Assembly (NCBI GenBank): GCA_910587665.1
Contig: CAJUMZ010000003.1
Span: forward strand, 1-64,000
DNA length: 64,000 bases
Direction: 5' to 3'
Source: an uncultured Muribaculum sp.
Lineage (GTDB): Bacteria; Bacteroidota; Bacteroidia; Bacteroidales; Muribaculaceae
Shown: in pieces, positions 1 through 7,902 of the stretch
How positions within the stretch are numbered: the first letter of the stretch is position 1
Layout: each line of letters starts with the position of its first letter
Notes under the pieces: generated by a model
Databases searched by the model: none
What the model was told of the DNA's origin: nothing
The model's input: the letters and a program-made list of their open reading frames with translations, nothing else
Program-made: the position numbers and the translations under genes

Positions 1-17
1 AGTCACTTACGGACACG

Positions 18-46
18 AAAAAAGGGCCACTGAAAAGTGACCCTTT
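18..46 (-). terminator. Terminator after tRNA-Arg
   Basis: On the minus strand an 11-bp stem (arms 36-46 and 21-31, one G-T pair, 4-nt loop) is followed by a run of six T. It begins three bases past the tRNA 3' end, so it is a standard intrinsic terminator for the tRNA transcript. Confidence 0.85.
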
Positions 47-48
47 AG

Positions 49-122
49 TGATCCGGATGCGACTCGAACGCATGACCGTCTGCTTAGAAGGCAGATGCTC
101 TATCCAGCTGAGCTACCGGACC
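49..122 (-). tRNA. tRNA-Arg (anticodon TCT)
   Basis: The minus strand folds as a full cloverleaf of 74 nt. The 7-bp acceptor stem has one G-U pair, the D arm contains AGCTCAGCTGGATAGAG, the anticodon stem TCTGC/GCAGA encloses loop CTTCTAA with anticodon TCT (reads AGA), and the T arm carries TTCGAGT. The discriminator base is A and CCA is not encoded. Confidence 0.96.
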
Positions 123-138
123 TACCTTAATGAGTGCG

Positions 139-169
139 CAAAGTTACAAGTTTTTATTGACTTTGACAA
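139..169 (-). promoter_or_regulatory. Promoter of tRNA-Arg
   Basis: Minus strand: TTG (167-169), exactly 20 bp, then TAACTTTG (139-146). This matches the Bacteroidetes sigma-ABfr consensus and lies 17 bp upstream of the mature tRNA. Confidence 0.8.
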
Positions 170-243
170 CACTTCACTCTAAGTTAGCAAAAATTTATCT
201 ATTTTTTAACAGCCACATGCCTGCTTGATTTAATATTTGTTGC

Positions 244-251
244 TACTTTTG
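244..251 (+). promoter_or_regulatory. Promoter -7 box of the porin gene
   Basis: TACTTTTG fits TAnnTTTG and sits 37 bp upstream of the porin ATG. A TTG lies 16 bp further upstream, closer than the usual 19-21 bp, so only the -7 element is well supported. Confidence 0.5.
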
Positions 252-288
252 CACCACATAATCCCCTAATCATCTTCACGCAATATTT

Positions 289-1314
289 ATGATGAAATTA
301 CTAAAAATTCGAGTTTTTACCATTTTCATATTTTCCCTTGTTTCGGCTGCCTCCTTATCTTATGCTGAAGAAAAAATCGACTACACCCCACATATCCACG
401 GCACCGTAAGGACACGATTTGAACTTGCCACAGAATCAGGCAAATACCGTTTTCAGGTGCGCAACGCCCGCGTCAGCCTTGACGGAAAGATAGCCCCAAT
501 GATCGATTATTATGTAAACGCCGACATGTGCGATCGCGGCTCGATAAAAATACTCGATGTATGGGCACGCATATATGCCACCAAGACCCTTGGCTTTCAA
601 GCAGGTCAATTCCGAATGCCTTTCGGAGTTGACCCGTTCCGCGGGCCAAACACCTATATATTCGCCAATCGCTCGTTCATAGGCAAGCAGGTGTGCAATG
701 TAAGGGCTGTCGGAGTCAAGGCTATGTACGCTCTTCCGTCTGTCCCCCTCTCAATTGAAGCAGGAGCATTCAGCCCCACGACAATAGGCAATCACTCGGG
801 CTGGAACAACAGTCTCGCCTTTGCAGCCAAGGCCACCTATACCATCGACAATGTTAAGATAGCCACCGGCTTCCAGTCGATAATCCCCGATTCGGTGCGC
901 ACCAACCTCGTTGACGCCGCAGTATCATGGAGCTCCGGGCGATGGTTTATAGAGGGTGAATACATGTACAAGCACTACGCAGCCCGGCGTCACAAGGCGT
1001 GTCATGCCTACATGTTGCAAGCCGACTACCAAATGCCGATAAAGGCGGGGATATTCAACCGTCTGTCATTTCAGGGCAGGTTTGACGGCATGACCGACCA
1101 CAGCAATGCCCTGCGCGATGAAGACGGACTACTGACCACCAACGATCCTGCGCGCAACCGCGTCACCGTGGGTGCTACTATAAGCTACATCAAGAGCAAG
1201 AACCTCTTCCTGCATCTCCGCGCCAATTATGAAAAATATTTTTACCGCCATGACGTCACCACCACACCCGACTCCGGCGACAAGGCGCTGATCGAACTCG
1301 TTTTAAGATTCTGA
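289..1314 (+). CDS. Porin, phosphate-selective O/P family
   Basis: A 341-residue outer-membrane porin. Residues 1-26 form a signal peptide (MMKLLKIR, hydrophobic core, cleavage after SLSYA). The mature part begins with the YTPHIHGTVRTRFEL segment and has the AGQFRMPFG motif near residue 105, typical of the OprO/OprP-type porin family, followed by many amphipathic strands and a C-terminal phenylalanine (LVLRF), the usual barrel-assembly signal. The solute is not evident; in Bacteroidetes this family is broad and not limited to phosphate. The next gene, a Fur-family regulator, starts 11 bp downstream on the same strand, so the two are probably co-transcribed, which raises the possibility of metal-linked expression. 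The start is the first of two adjacent ATGs. Confidence 0.85.
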   Translation: MMKLLKIRVFTIFIFSLVSAASLSYAEEKIDYTPHIHGTVRTRFELATESGKYRFQVRNARVSLDGKIAPMIDYYVNADMCDRGSIKILDVWARIYATKTLGFQAGQFRMPFGVDPFRGPNTYIFANRSFIGKQVCNVRAVGVKAMYALPSVPLSIEAGAFSPTTIGNHSGWNNSLAFAAKATYTIDNVKIATGFQSIIPDSVRTNLVDAAVSWSSGRWFIEGEYMYKHYAARRHKACHAYMLQADYQMPIKAGIFNRLSFQGRFDGMTDHSNALRDEDGLLTTNDPARNRVTVGATISYIKSKNLFLHLRANYEKYFYRHDVTTTPDSGDKALIELVLRF

Positions 1315-1325
1315 CCCACTATACC

Positions 1326-1739
1326 ATGGAAAATATCGAAGCGATACTCAAAAGCCACGACGTACGCCCTACCGCAGTGAGAATACTCATCTATAAGGCG
1401 TTGACGCAATTCCCCGACACTTTCAGCATGACCGATGTTGAAACAGCGGGTGAAACCCTTGACAAGTCAACAATATTCCGTACACTCACACTTTTTGCCG
1501 AACACCATCTGCTCCACGAGATCGAGGATGGCAGCGGCTCTAAAAAATATTGCCTTTGTCATAATGATCATGAGTGCAGCGTCGAAGAGCTGCACTGCCA
1601 TTTCTACTGTGAGTCATGTAAGAAAACATACTGTCTCGATGACGCACACATACCGCCCGTCACCCTCCCCTCCGGCTTCACGCCACTACAAGCCGAATAC
1701 ATCATCAAAGGCACATGCCCATCATGCTCCGAAAAATAA
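1326..1739 (+). CDS. Fur-family transcriptional regulator
   Basis: A 137-residue metal-sensing repressor. The N-terminal winged helix includes the family phrase VRPTAVRILIYKAL (residues 13-26) and LDKSTIFRTLTLFAEHHLL, matching the Fur recognition helix region. The C-terminal half has LHCHFYCESCKKTYC, with the His-rich metal site and a first CxxC, and ends with CPSC, the second CxxC of the structural zinc site. Length and order agree with Fur/Zur/PerR. Iron, zinc or peroxide specificity cannot be told from the sequence. It lies 11 bp behind the porin gene, probably in one transcript. The coding strand ends close to a hairpin shared with the convergent BspA-like gene. Confidence 0.9.
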   Translation: MENIEAILKSHDVRPTAVRILIYKALTQFPDTFSMTDVETAGETLDKSTIFRTLTLFAEHHLLHEIEDGSGSKKYCLCHNDHECSVEELHCHFYCESCKKTYCLDDAHIPPVTLPSGFTPLQAEYIIKGTCPSCSEK

Positions 1740-1755
1740 AGACCCGGACAAAATG

Positions 1756-1794
1756 AAAAAGGGCAGGAGAATCCTAATCAAGAATCTCCGCCCT
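1756..1794 (-). terminator. Terminator between convergent genes
   Basis: Inverted repeat GGGCAGGAGA / TCTCCGCCC with one bulged A and a 13-nt loop. On the minus strand the stem is followed by TTTTT (1756-1760), so it terminates the BspA-like gene; it may also act on the Fur transcript. Confidence 0.7.
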
Positions 1795-1815
1795 ATGATA
1801 TATCTAAGGGATACC

Positions 1816-4800
1816 TTATAGCTTAACCTTAAACACCTTACCTGCGACGCTCACAATATAATATCCCGGCACAAGATCACGGATATAACGCTCCAACGTA
1901 TCACATACCGGCACTCCCGCGCAATTATAGACGATCATCCTATCATAAGTACCCGATATTATTATCATTCCTTCCGACACTCTGACGACCACTTCGCCAT
2001 CGTCAACAGTATCTATAGCCGTTACCGGAGGATAATCACTCACAGCGATGCGACATGTTGCGCTCAGCCCACTGCCATCAAGTGTCGACACTGTAATGAC
2101 TGCGTTACCCGGCGAAACCGCCGTCACCTTCCCTTCGCTGTCAACCGTTGCCACGCCCGTATTACTGCTTTGCCATGCAAGATCTTTATTATCTGCATCG
2201 GCGGGAGTTACGGTAGCATGCAGTTGCAGTATTTCACCCGGTTTAAGTTCAGACTCTGTCACATCAAGAGTCACAGACTCCACAAATATCACTCGGCGGA
2301 CAACCTTGACATTACAGCTCGCGCTCAGCTCACTGCCGTCAAGCGTCGACACCGTAATCACGGCATCACCCGGCGAAACAGCAGTCACCTTTCCTTCACC
2401 GTCGACCGTAGCCACCTCATCATTGCTTGATGTCCATTTCACACTCTTGTCATCCGCATCGGCAGGGAGCAATGTCACGGTAAGCCCGTGGGTATCACCC
2501 TCTGTAAGTGTGATCGTCGATTCTGACAGTTCGACACATTCGACAAGCGACTCTATCGTCACAAAGCTATATACCTTCCACACATCAGCCGTGCGATATT
2601 CTTCTATAAGCCGTGCCGGGACATGAAATGTGACCCCTTGGCTTTGCCTCTCGCTATACCAGAACGGGCCTTCCGCTACAGGCACCTCATCGGCAAGAAT
2701 CGTGATATCCTTTACCCAACTCTCATCAAACACATACTTTCCTATAAAGCTGACAGCCGCAGGAATAACAAGTTCCCTAAACTTACAGCCGGCAAAGGCA
2801 TACATCTCGATTTTAGTCGTATTGCGCGGCAATTGAATCTCGGTCAGCTCAGTGCCGGAAAAACAATGCATCCCTATCTCAAACGAGGAGGGGATCTCAT
2901 TGTCATCCTCTACTTCATTTGCCTTAAACACAACCTTTTTCAATCCCGGAAGTCCGAACAATCCATCGCTGAGTCTTTCGACATTTTTACCTATAGTCAC
3001 CTCACTTACAGCTTCGTCACCATCAAACGGATCGCCTATCCACTGGTTTCCGCCCGTGATTTCCGGATTTATACAATTGTATTCAACCGTAGTAAGATTC
3101 TGACAATCGCCAAAGGCACCAGCACCGAGAGTCAGCAGTGACTCAGGCAACGACAATGATGTTATCGAGGGACAACTTTGGAAAGCACAGTAACCTATAT
3201 GGCGGCAACCGTCAAATGTCAGCTCAGGCAACTTTTCACAGCCGGAAAATGCAGACGTAGCAATGGAATCCAACAACTGCGGGAAATTTACAAACTCCGC
3301 TGTAGCGCATCCGTAAAAACAAGAATTACCTACAGACAGGGGCGTCTTGCCGTCACGCTGTTCAAACTCTACTTTTCTGAGATTTTTCGCATCATAGCAA
3401 ATACCTGACGGCAAATAACTTACTTTTGAGCCTACCACCAACTTGCCGAGCCCTTCTCCGCCAAATCCTATATTGTCAGAGCCTTTCAGGTCAGGCGCAT
3501 ATATCTTAAGAAGTGACACGCCATCACAGCCGTCAAACGCATTTTGACCCACCGACTTAATATTTTCACCAAGCGTAATCTGCGTCAGCGAGCTACAATA
3601 GCGGAACGCATCCTCTCCGATTACCTCCATGGAGGCGGCCAGGTTGTCAAACCATAATTTCCCACACCCGTAAAATGCCCTTGTGCCGATATATTCAAGT
3701 CCGGCCGGAAGCTCTATGTCGCCCAGATTACCGAATTCCCGGAACACATCGTCGCCTATCGACTTTAACGACGAGGGCAGTTTTACATTAGTGACAATAT
3801 CTTTAAGCCAGTCGCCGCCCACACTTGTATTCATCCATGGACCGCTTGCAAGAACCCGAGTGCCCTCCTTGATTGAAATAGCTCCGTCGATTACTTTCAG
3901 GTCGCCGGTCGGAGCCACCGCGATATCGTTTATATATATGATGCCATCCTCGCCCGCAAGTAAGGCAAACCACGGGGTGCCGCTAAACGAGCTTGCGCTC
4001 ACACTCTTGAGCGACTCCGGCAACCTCACGTCACTTAACTTCGATTGTGCAAACGCATAATCCCCTACCGATTCCAGACTCTCGGAAAATATAACCCTGT
4101 CGTAATCACCACTGTAAAAAGCATAATCGGGAATCTCCTTCAATTTTCCGAGATTCAGGGTGCCGGTCAGCTTTACGCCACTGAAAGCAGCGGCCCCGAT
4201 CGACTCGATTCCGGAAAAATCATACTCCCCTGTAAGCCCGGTGGCACAGAACGCGCCGCTTCCTATCCGCTTCACCGACGACGGTATATCTATCTCCGTT
4301 ATCGAGGTCTCGGAGAAAGCCTCCTTTCCTATCTCTTCCACTCCGGCAGGCACGGTCACACTCGTAATTCCGGTATTTGACGTGAATATATAATCACCCA
4401 CTCTCGGCAACGATTCCGGCAACGCCACTTCTTTCAATGATGTGGCGGCACTTCCTCTTGCCTTGTAAAATGCTCCGGAGAGATCATTTGTGCCGATATA
4501 GTGCGTGATATTTGTGCCGCCGAGACCGGTCGGCTCTTCAACCGTATTGATTGTATAACTGTCGGCTATATGATATACCGCCGTGGTCTTGCCCATACCG
4601 ACATCCGATCTCGCCACCACGACCGAGGCATAAGGCTCTTCACTCGCTACCAAGGTGACTTTTGACAAGTCAAGGGTCTCGACACCCGCCATCTTGCCGG
4701 TGCCTGAGGTAAGATACAGAATGTCCGCACCATTTATCCGGCCGGTGACGGTAAGCGATTTGATGCGGGTCGATTCAAGGTCAACCACCAGCCCCGACAA

Positions 4801-4902
4801 TGTCCCGGGGGTCTCCACGTTAACCGTCTCCGATGTGGCTTGCGCCAATGATGCGACAGCCTGACATAGCGACACGGCAATTAGAAGTAACTTCTTTCTC
4901 AT
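1816..4902 (-). CDS. BspA-like leucine-rich repeat surface protein with Ig-like domains
   Basis: A secreted protein of 1028 residues. The start was placed at the ATG at 4902 because it gives a clean signal peptide (MRKKLLLIAVSLCQ...ASLAQA); the frame remains open 66 bp further upstream. Residues about 30-770 are many LRR_5 (BspA/TpLRR) repeats with phrases such as LPESLPRVGDYIF, VPAGVEEIGKEAF and LPSSLKSIGDDVF. Two bacterial Ig-like (Big_2) domains follow, nearly identical over VATVD-EGKVTAVSPG, with an 87-residue period. The last 70 residues (VYNCAGVPVCD ... GYYIVSVAGKVFKVKL) look like a type IX secretion sorting domain. BspA-type proteins are known for adhesion to host proteins or other bacteria; the ligand here is unknown. 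It has its own promoter about 310 bp upstream and a terminator at its end. Confidence 0.85.
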   Translation of the reverse strand: MRKKLLLIAVSLCQAVASLAQATSETVNVETPGTLSGLVVDLESTRIKSLTVTGRINGADILYLTSGTGKMAGVETLDLSKVTLVASEEPYASVVVARSDVGMGKTTAVYHIADSYTINTVEEPTGLGGTNITHYIGTNDLSGAFYKARGSAATSLKEVALPESLPRVGDYIFTSNTGITSVTVPAGVEEIGKEAFSETSITEIDIPSSVKRIGSGAFCATGLTGEYDFSGIESIGAAAFSGVKLTGTLNLGKLKEIPDYAFYSGDYDRVIFSESLESVGDYAFAQSKLSDVRLPESLKSVSASSFSGTPWFALLAGEDGIIYINDIAVAPTGDLKVIDGAISIKEGTRVLASGPWMNTSVGGDWLKDIVTNVKLPSSLKSIGDDVFREFGNLGDIELPAGLEYIGTRAFYGCGKLWFDNLAASMEVIGEDAFRYCSSLTQITLGENIKSVGQNAFDGCDGVSLLKIYAPDLKGSDNIGFGGEGLGKLVVGSKVSYLPSGICYDAKNLRKVEFEQRDGKTPLSVGNSCFYGCATAEFVNFPQLLDSIATSAFSGCEKLPELTFDGCRHIGYCAFQSCPSITSLSLPESLLTLGAGAFGDCQNLTTVEYNCINPEITGGNQWIGDPFDGDEAVSEVTIGKNVERLSDGLFGLPGLKKVVFKANEVEDDNEIPSSFEIGMHCFSGTELTEIQLPRNTTKIEMYAFAGCKFRELVIPAAVSFIGKYVFDESWVKDITILADEVPVAEGPFWYSERQSQGVTFHVPARLIEEYRTADVWKVYSFVTIESLVECVELSESTITLTEGDTHGLTVTLLPADADDKSVKWTSSNDEVATVDGEGKVTAVSPGDAVITVSTLDGSELSASCNVKVVRRVIFVESVTLDVTESELKPGEILQLHATVTPADADNKDLAWQSSNTGVATVDSEGKVTAVSPGNAVITVSTLDGSGLSATCRIAVSDYPPVTAIDTVDDGEVVVRVSEGMIIISGTYDRMIVYNCAGVPVCDTLERYIRDLVPGYYIVSVAGKVFKVKL
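2060..2440 (-). repeat. Tandem Big_2 domain-coding repeat
   Basis: Two copies of about 100 bp with high identity begin at 2060 and 2321 (period 261 bp, 87 codons), each starting gcgctcag(c/t). They encode the matching halves of the two Ig-like domains and probably arose by internal duplication. Confidence 0.75.
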
Positions 4903-5217
4903 AGTTTCATGTTCCGCCGATCGCCCCCGTAGGCGGTGTTTTTCCATTACAAAAAAAGCGCAGGGCAATAGTTCAGTTTATCTTCACGGAGGCATCGCCA
5001 AACACCCAACAGAGAAATAAACAGCCCACCCCACGCCATGTTTATCCGTGACATCCCCGCGTGAGGGATGGGTATAAACACGCATGAGCGTTCAAGACTG
5101 CTCTCCTTTCTCTGTCTAAAATTTTGGCGAATTTTCCGTGAAAGGATAAAGCATGAAACGCTTTAAAAATAATATGTCACCGCACTGCCCAACTCTTTGG
5201 GACATCTACGGATAATG
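4903..5217 (-). other. Long 5' leader of the BspA-like gene
   Basis: About 310 bp separate the predicted transcription start (near 5211) from the ATG at 4902, with no convincing gene inside. Two foldable elements are visible: a 5-bp stem with 4-nt loop at 5188-5201 (CCCAA/TTGGG), near the 5' end, and a nested stem at 5040-5079 (GTTTAT/ATAAAC outside, ATCCC/GGGAT inside). I do not recognise a known riboswitch class. Confidence 0.4.
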
Positions 5218-5248
5218 CAAATTTAACCGATTTAAATCAATTCTCCAA
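5218..5248 (-). promoter_or_regulatory. Promoter of the BspA-like gene
   Basis: Minus strand: TTG (5246-5248), exactly 20 bp, TAAATTTG (5218-5225). A perfect match to the Bacteroidetes consensus, but far (about 315 bp) from the start codon. Confidence 0.65.
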
Positions 5249-5285
5249 TCAATCCACTGCTTTTTACATCAAAGAGTCACACTTT

Positions 5286-5333
5286 TGACAGCATGGGCGC
5301 GCAGGAGTTGTGATCCTTGCGCGCCCATGTCAA
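5286..5333 (-). terminator. Hairpin downstream of the GH31 gene
   Basis: A perfect 12-bp GC-rich inverted repeat, arms 5292-5303 and 5318-5329 (CATGGGCGCGCA), extended inside by GGA/TCC and outside by TTGA/TCAA. It lies 22 bp past the GH31 stop. There is no T-run on either side, so it may be a transcript-stabilising or pausing hairpin rather than a classic intrinsic terminator. Confidence 0.6.
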
Positions 5334-5354
5334 TTAATATCGAAATTTATTATT

Positions 5355-7796
5355 CTACAGCTTGACCGTGACGGCGTCGCCGGTATAATGTACTGTCGAA
5401 CGGCTGTCACTGCCTATGAGTTTAACATTGAAATCACGCTCTTTGAGCATGCCGGGGTATTCGCCTTTGCGGCGGTCAATAGTCAGTTGGTGCTTCTTGT
5501 CATCCCACTTGAACTTGATTTCGGTATACTTGCCCTTTTCATAGTTATAGTTGTCACCCTCATCCTCATAGAGAGTAAACGACCCGTCGGCACCCGGATA
5601 TACACGGATCTCAAGATTATCCCACGGCTTTTCCGTGGCATACTGCACGTCAGGACCAATCGGCAGGATAGACCCGCTCTTCACATATACAGGGATCGTA
5701 TTTATGTCGGCACTCTTTTCTATGCTCTTTCCGCCGGCATGACGTTCTCCGGTCTCAAAATCCCACCATGATGTGCCTGCGGGGAGATATACCGAAATGC
5801 TTATGGGAGCCAGGAAGTCATAACCATCCGCCACCTTGACATCAAATTTCTCTTTTCTGTCCCAGCCGGTGTTTTCATCGGTGGTCGTGATCAGCTCCGG
5901 AGTATAGTGAGCCTTGACGATCGGAGCAACGAGCAGATTGTCGCCAAACATATATTCATCCGTCATGTTCCACACCTTCTTGTCCTTCGGGAAGTCCATC
6001 GGAAGGGCTTTCATCATGCTGCCCGCACCCGATGTCACGTTCCATGAGGTAGAATATATGTAAGGAAGCAATGAATAGCGCAGGCGTATCGCATTGGCAA
6101 GGGCGTCATACACAGGATCACCATCTTCTCCGAAATAATATATCTCGCGCTTTATGTCGGCACCGTGGCTACGCATCATCGGCGTGAACACACCCATCTG
6201 CATCCACCTTACGTACAGCTCGCGGAACAAAGGATTCCTCACCGCCGACTCAGGACCGGCGTTATTGTATGCGCTGCAGAAAAATCCGCCGAGGTCACTG
6301 TTGACATTGGGATTTCCGGTCAGCGAGAAGTTGAGCATGGCAGGGACCTGTTTGCGCAGGTTCTCCCAGCTTGAAGTGACATCACCGGTCCACACGTTAC
6401 ACCCGTAACGCTGCTGTCCGGTATATCCAGAGCGGGTAAGGATAAACACCCTCTTCGTGGAGTCGACGGCACGCTGGTGGTCATACACACCGCCTACAGT
6501 CATAAGCGGATAGGCGTTTCTCACCTTGCGGAATGACCCTAATGCCGTAGGAGTGGCAAAGTCCTCCTCCGTGGCATTGAAATGATCCGGCTCGGTAGAG
6601 TCCATCCACCATCCGTCGATACCCATGTCATGCAGGCGGCTGAGGTTTTTCCAGTAAATGTCACGAGCCTCAGGGCTGTATGCGTCATATACCCTGACTC
6701 CCGACGGATAGTCCATGCGCGGAGGCCACATGTGGGATATGCCCGACTGCGGCCATGTCTCTATATTGAAGAGCAATCCTTTCTCGGCAAGCTCGCGGTA
6801 AGGCTTGGTCTGAGGACCGAACGACGACCATATCGAGATAATCATGCGGGCGTTGTTGCCATGAATGTCGCTGATCATCTTCTGTGGATTGGTAAAGTCG
6901 GGACTCATGAACTCCATGGCGTTCCATAGATAATTGTTGCCCCAGTACTGCCAGTCCTGTATGATACCGTCGAGCGGCACCCCTATCTCACGATATTTCT
7001 TCACTACCCCTGTGATCTCTTCCTGCGACTTGTAACGCTCACGGCTCTGCCAAAACCCGTAAGTCCACAGCGGGAACATCGGCACATCGCCCGTTAGCCC
7101 GCGTATTCCGGCAACCACACCGTTCATGTCGCCGCCATAGATGAAATAATAGTCAATGCCGGTGGCTACTTCCGACACAAATGCGGTCTCCTTGCCGTTA
7201 TCCACAAAATCCGTGGGCGAATAATTGTCCCATATAACGCCATAGCCCTTGACCGACACAAATACCGGTATGCCGTCTTCCACATTACCCGGCATAAGCT
7301 TGCGGGTGACCCCTCTCTGCGAGAGATTGCCGTTTTCAAGGTTTCCGAGTCCGTATACCGGCTCGTTTTTTTCAAGAAGAAACGCCTGCTTCACGCGAAA
7401 TGCAGGTTCGCCGCAATCGTCGATCGGCGTCAGCGACATACCCTGCTCCTTCAGCAGCATTCCCTTGCCCTGCGCGTAAAATGACACATTACCGCTCTTC
7501 TCGTCGATATCCACAGTCAAGCCTGATGACTTAAGCCTTATGGTGTGACCGCTTTCCTTTGCGGTAAAATCAACATCGCCGGGCTTGCCTGTAACCGAAT
7601 AGCTGTCGCCGGCCAAAGCCATGCTTTGCGGCAGTTTTGTCACCCTGACCGTCGACGGTGAATAAAAAGTCACCTCCACCGTAACCGAGTCGATTTCAGT
7701 CCTCACTCCGTGGGGAGTCTTCTGAAACCCGTTTGCACCAAATGCCGCGAGACCGGGCAGTACCGCCGCAAGTGCCGATAATAATAGTCTGTTCAT
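5355..7796 (-). CDS. GH31 family alpha-glycosidase, secreted
   Basis: An 813-residue glycoside hydrolase family 31 enzyme, alpha-xylosidase or alpha-glucosidase class. A signal peptide spans residues 1-21 (MNRLLLSALAAVLPGLAAFG). The N-terminal beta domain is followed by the catalytic barrel (about 240-600), with the acceptor motif GIIQDWQYWG and the nucleophile in GWWMDSTEPD (Asp at about 399). The GDVTSSWENL segment holds the likely acid/base region, and a C-terminal DUF5110-like beta domain follows (PGADGSFTLYEDEGDNY). The WWMDSTEPD form is common in Bacteroidetes alpha-xylosidases and related enzymes; the exact substrate cannot be decided. It is preceded by a regulator gene in the same direction, and its promoter region carries tandem 15-bp repeats that the regulator probably binds. 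Confidence 0.9.
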   Translation of the reverse strand: MNRLLLSALAAVLPGLAAFGANGFQKTPHGVRTEIDSVTVEVTFYSPSTVRVTKLPQSMALAGDSYSVTGKPGDVDFTAKESGHTIRLKSSGLTVDIDEKSGNVSFYAQGKGMLLKEQGMSLTPIDDCGEPAFRVKQAFLLEKNEPVYGLGNLENGNLSQRGVTRKLMPGNVEDGIPVFVSVKGYGVIWDNYSPTDFVDNGKETAFVSEVATGIDYYFIYGGDMNGVVAGIRGLTGDVPMFPLWTYGFWQSRERYKSQEEITGVVKKYREIGVPLDGIIQDWQYWGNNYLWNAMEFMSPDFTNPQKMISDIHGNNARMIISIWSSFGPQTKPYRELAEKGLLFNIETWPQSGISHMWPPRMDYPSGVRVYDAYSPEARDIYWKNLSRLHDMGIDGWWMDSTEPDHFNATEEDFATPTALGSFRKVRNAYPLMTVGGVYDHQRAVDSTKRVFILTRSGYTGQQRYGCNVWTGDVTSSWENLRKQVPAMLNFSLTGNPNVNSDLGGFFCSAYNNAGPESAVRNPLFRELYVRWMQMGVFTPMMRSHGADIKREIYYFGEDGDPVYDALANAIRLRYSLLPYIYSTSWNVTSGAGSMMKALPMDFPKDKKVWNMTDEYMFGDNLLVAPIVKAHYTPELITTTDENTGWDRKEKFDVKVADGYDFLAPISISVYLPAGTSWWDFETGERHAGGKSIEKSADINTIPVYVKSGSILPIGPDVQYATEKPWDNLEIRVYPGADGSFTLYEDEGDNYNYEKGKYTEIKFKWDDKKHQLTIDRRKGEYPGMLKERDFNVKLIGSDSRSTVHYTGDAVTVKL

Positions 7797-7833
7797 GAAA
7801 TTATGATTTGGTTTATGATTAATAATTCAATTG

Positions 7834-7841
7834 CAAAATTA
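7834..7841 (-). promoter_or_regulatory. Promoter -7 box of the GH31 gene
   Basis: TAATTTTG on the minus strand, 37 bp upstream of the GH31 ATG. There is no TTG at the expected -33 position (7860-7864), as expected for an activator-dependent promoter. Confidence 0.55.
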
Positions 7842-7866
7842 TACCGCCGACAATCTAAACCGGTGA

Positions 7867-7902
7867 TAATTTTGTTGATTTGTATGCTAATTTTGTTGAT
7901 TT
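7867..7902 (-). promoter_or_regulatory. Probable AraC-type operator: two 15-bp direct repeats
   Basis: The 15-bp sequence TAATTTTGTTGATTT (plus strand) occurs exactly twice, at 7867-7881 and 7888-7902, with a 21-bp period, i.e. two turns of the helix. The inner copy abuts the -33 region of the GH31 promoter; the outer copy overlaps the last codons of the regulator gene. AraC-family activators classically bind direct repeats spaced by 21 bp next to the -35 region, so this is the likely site of the adjacent regulator (inference). Confidence 0.65.
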
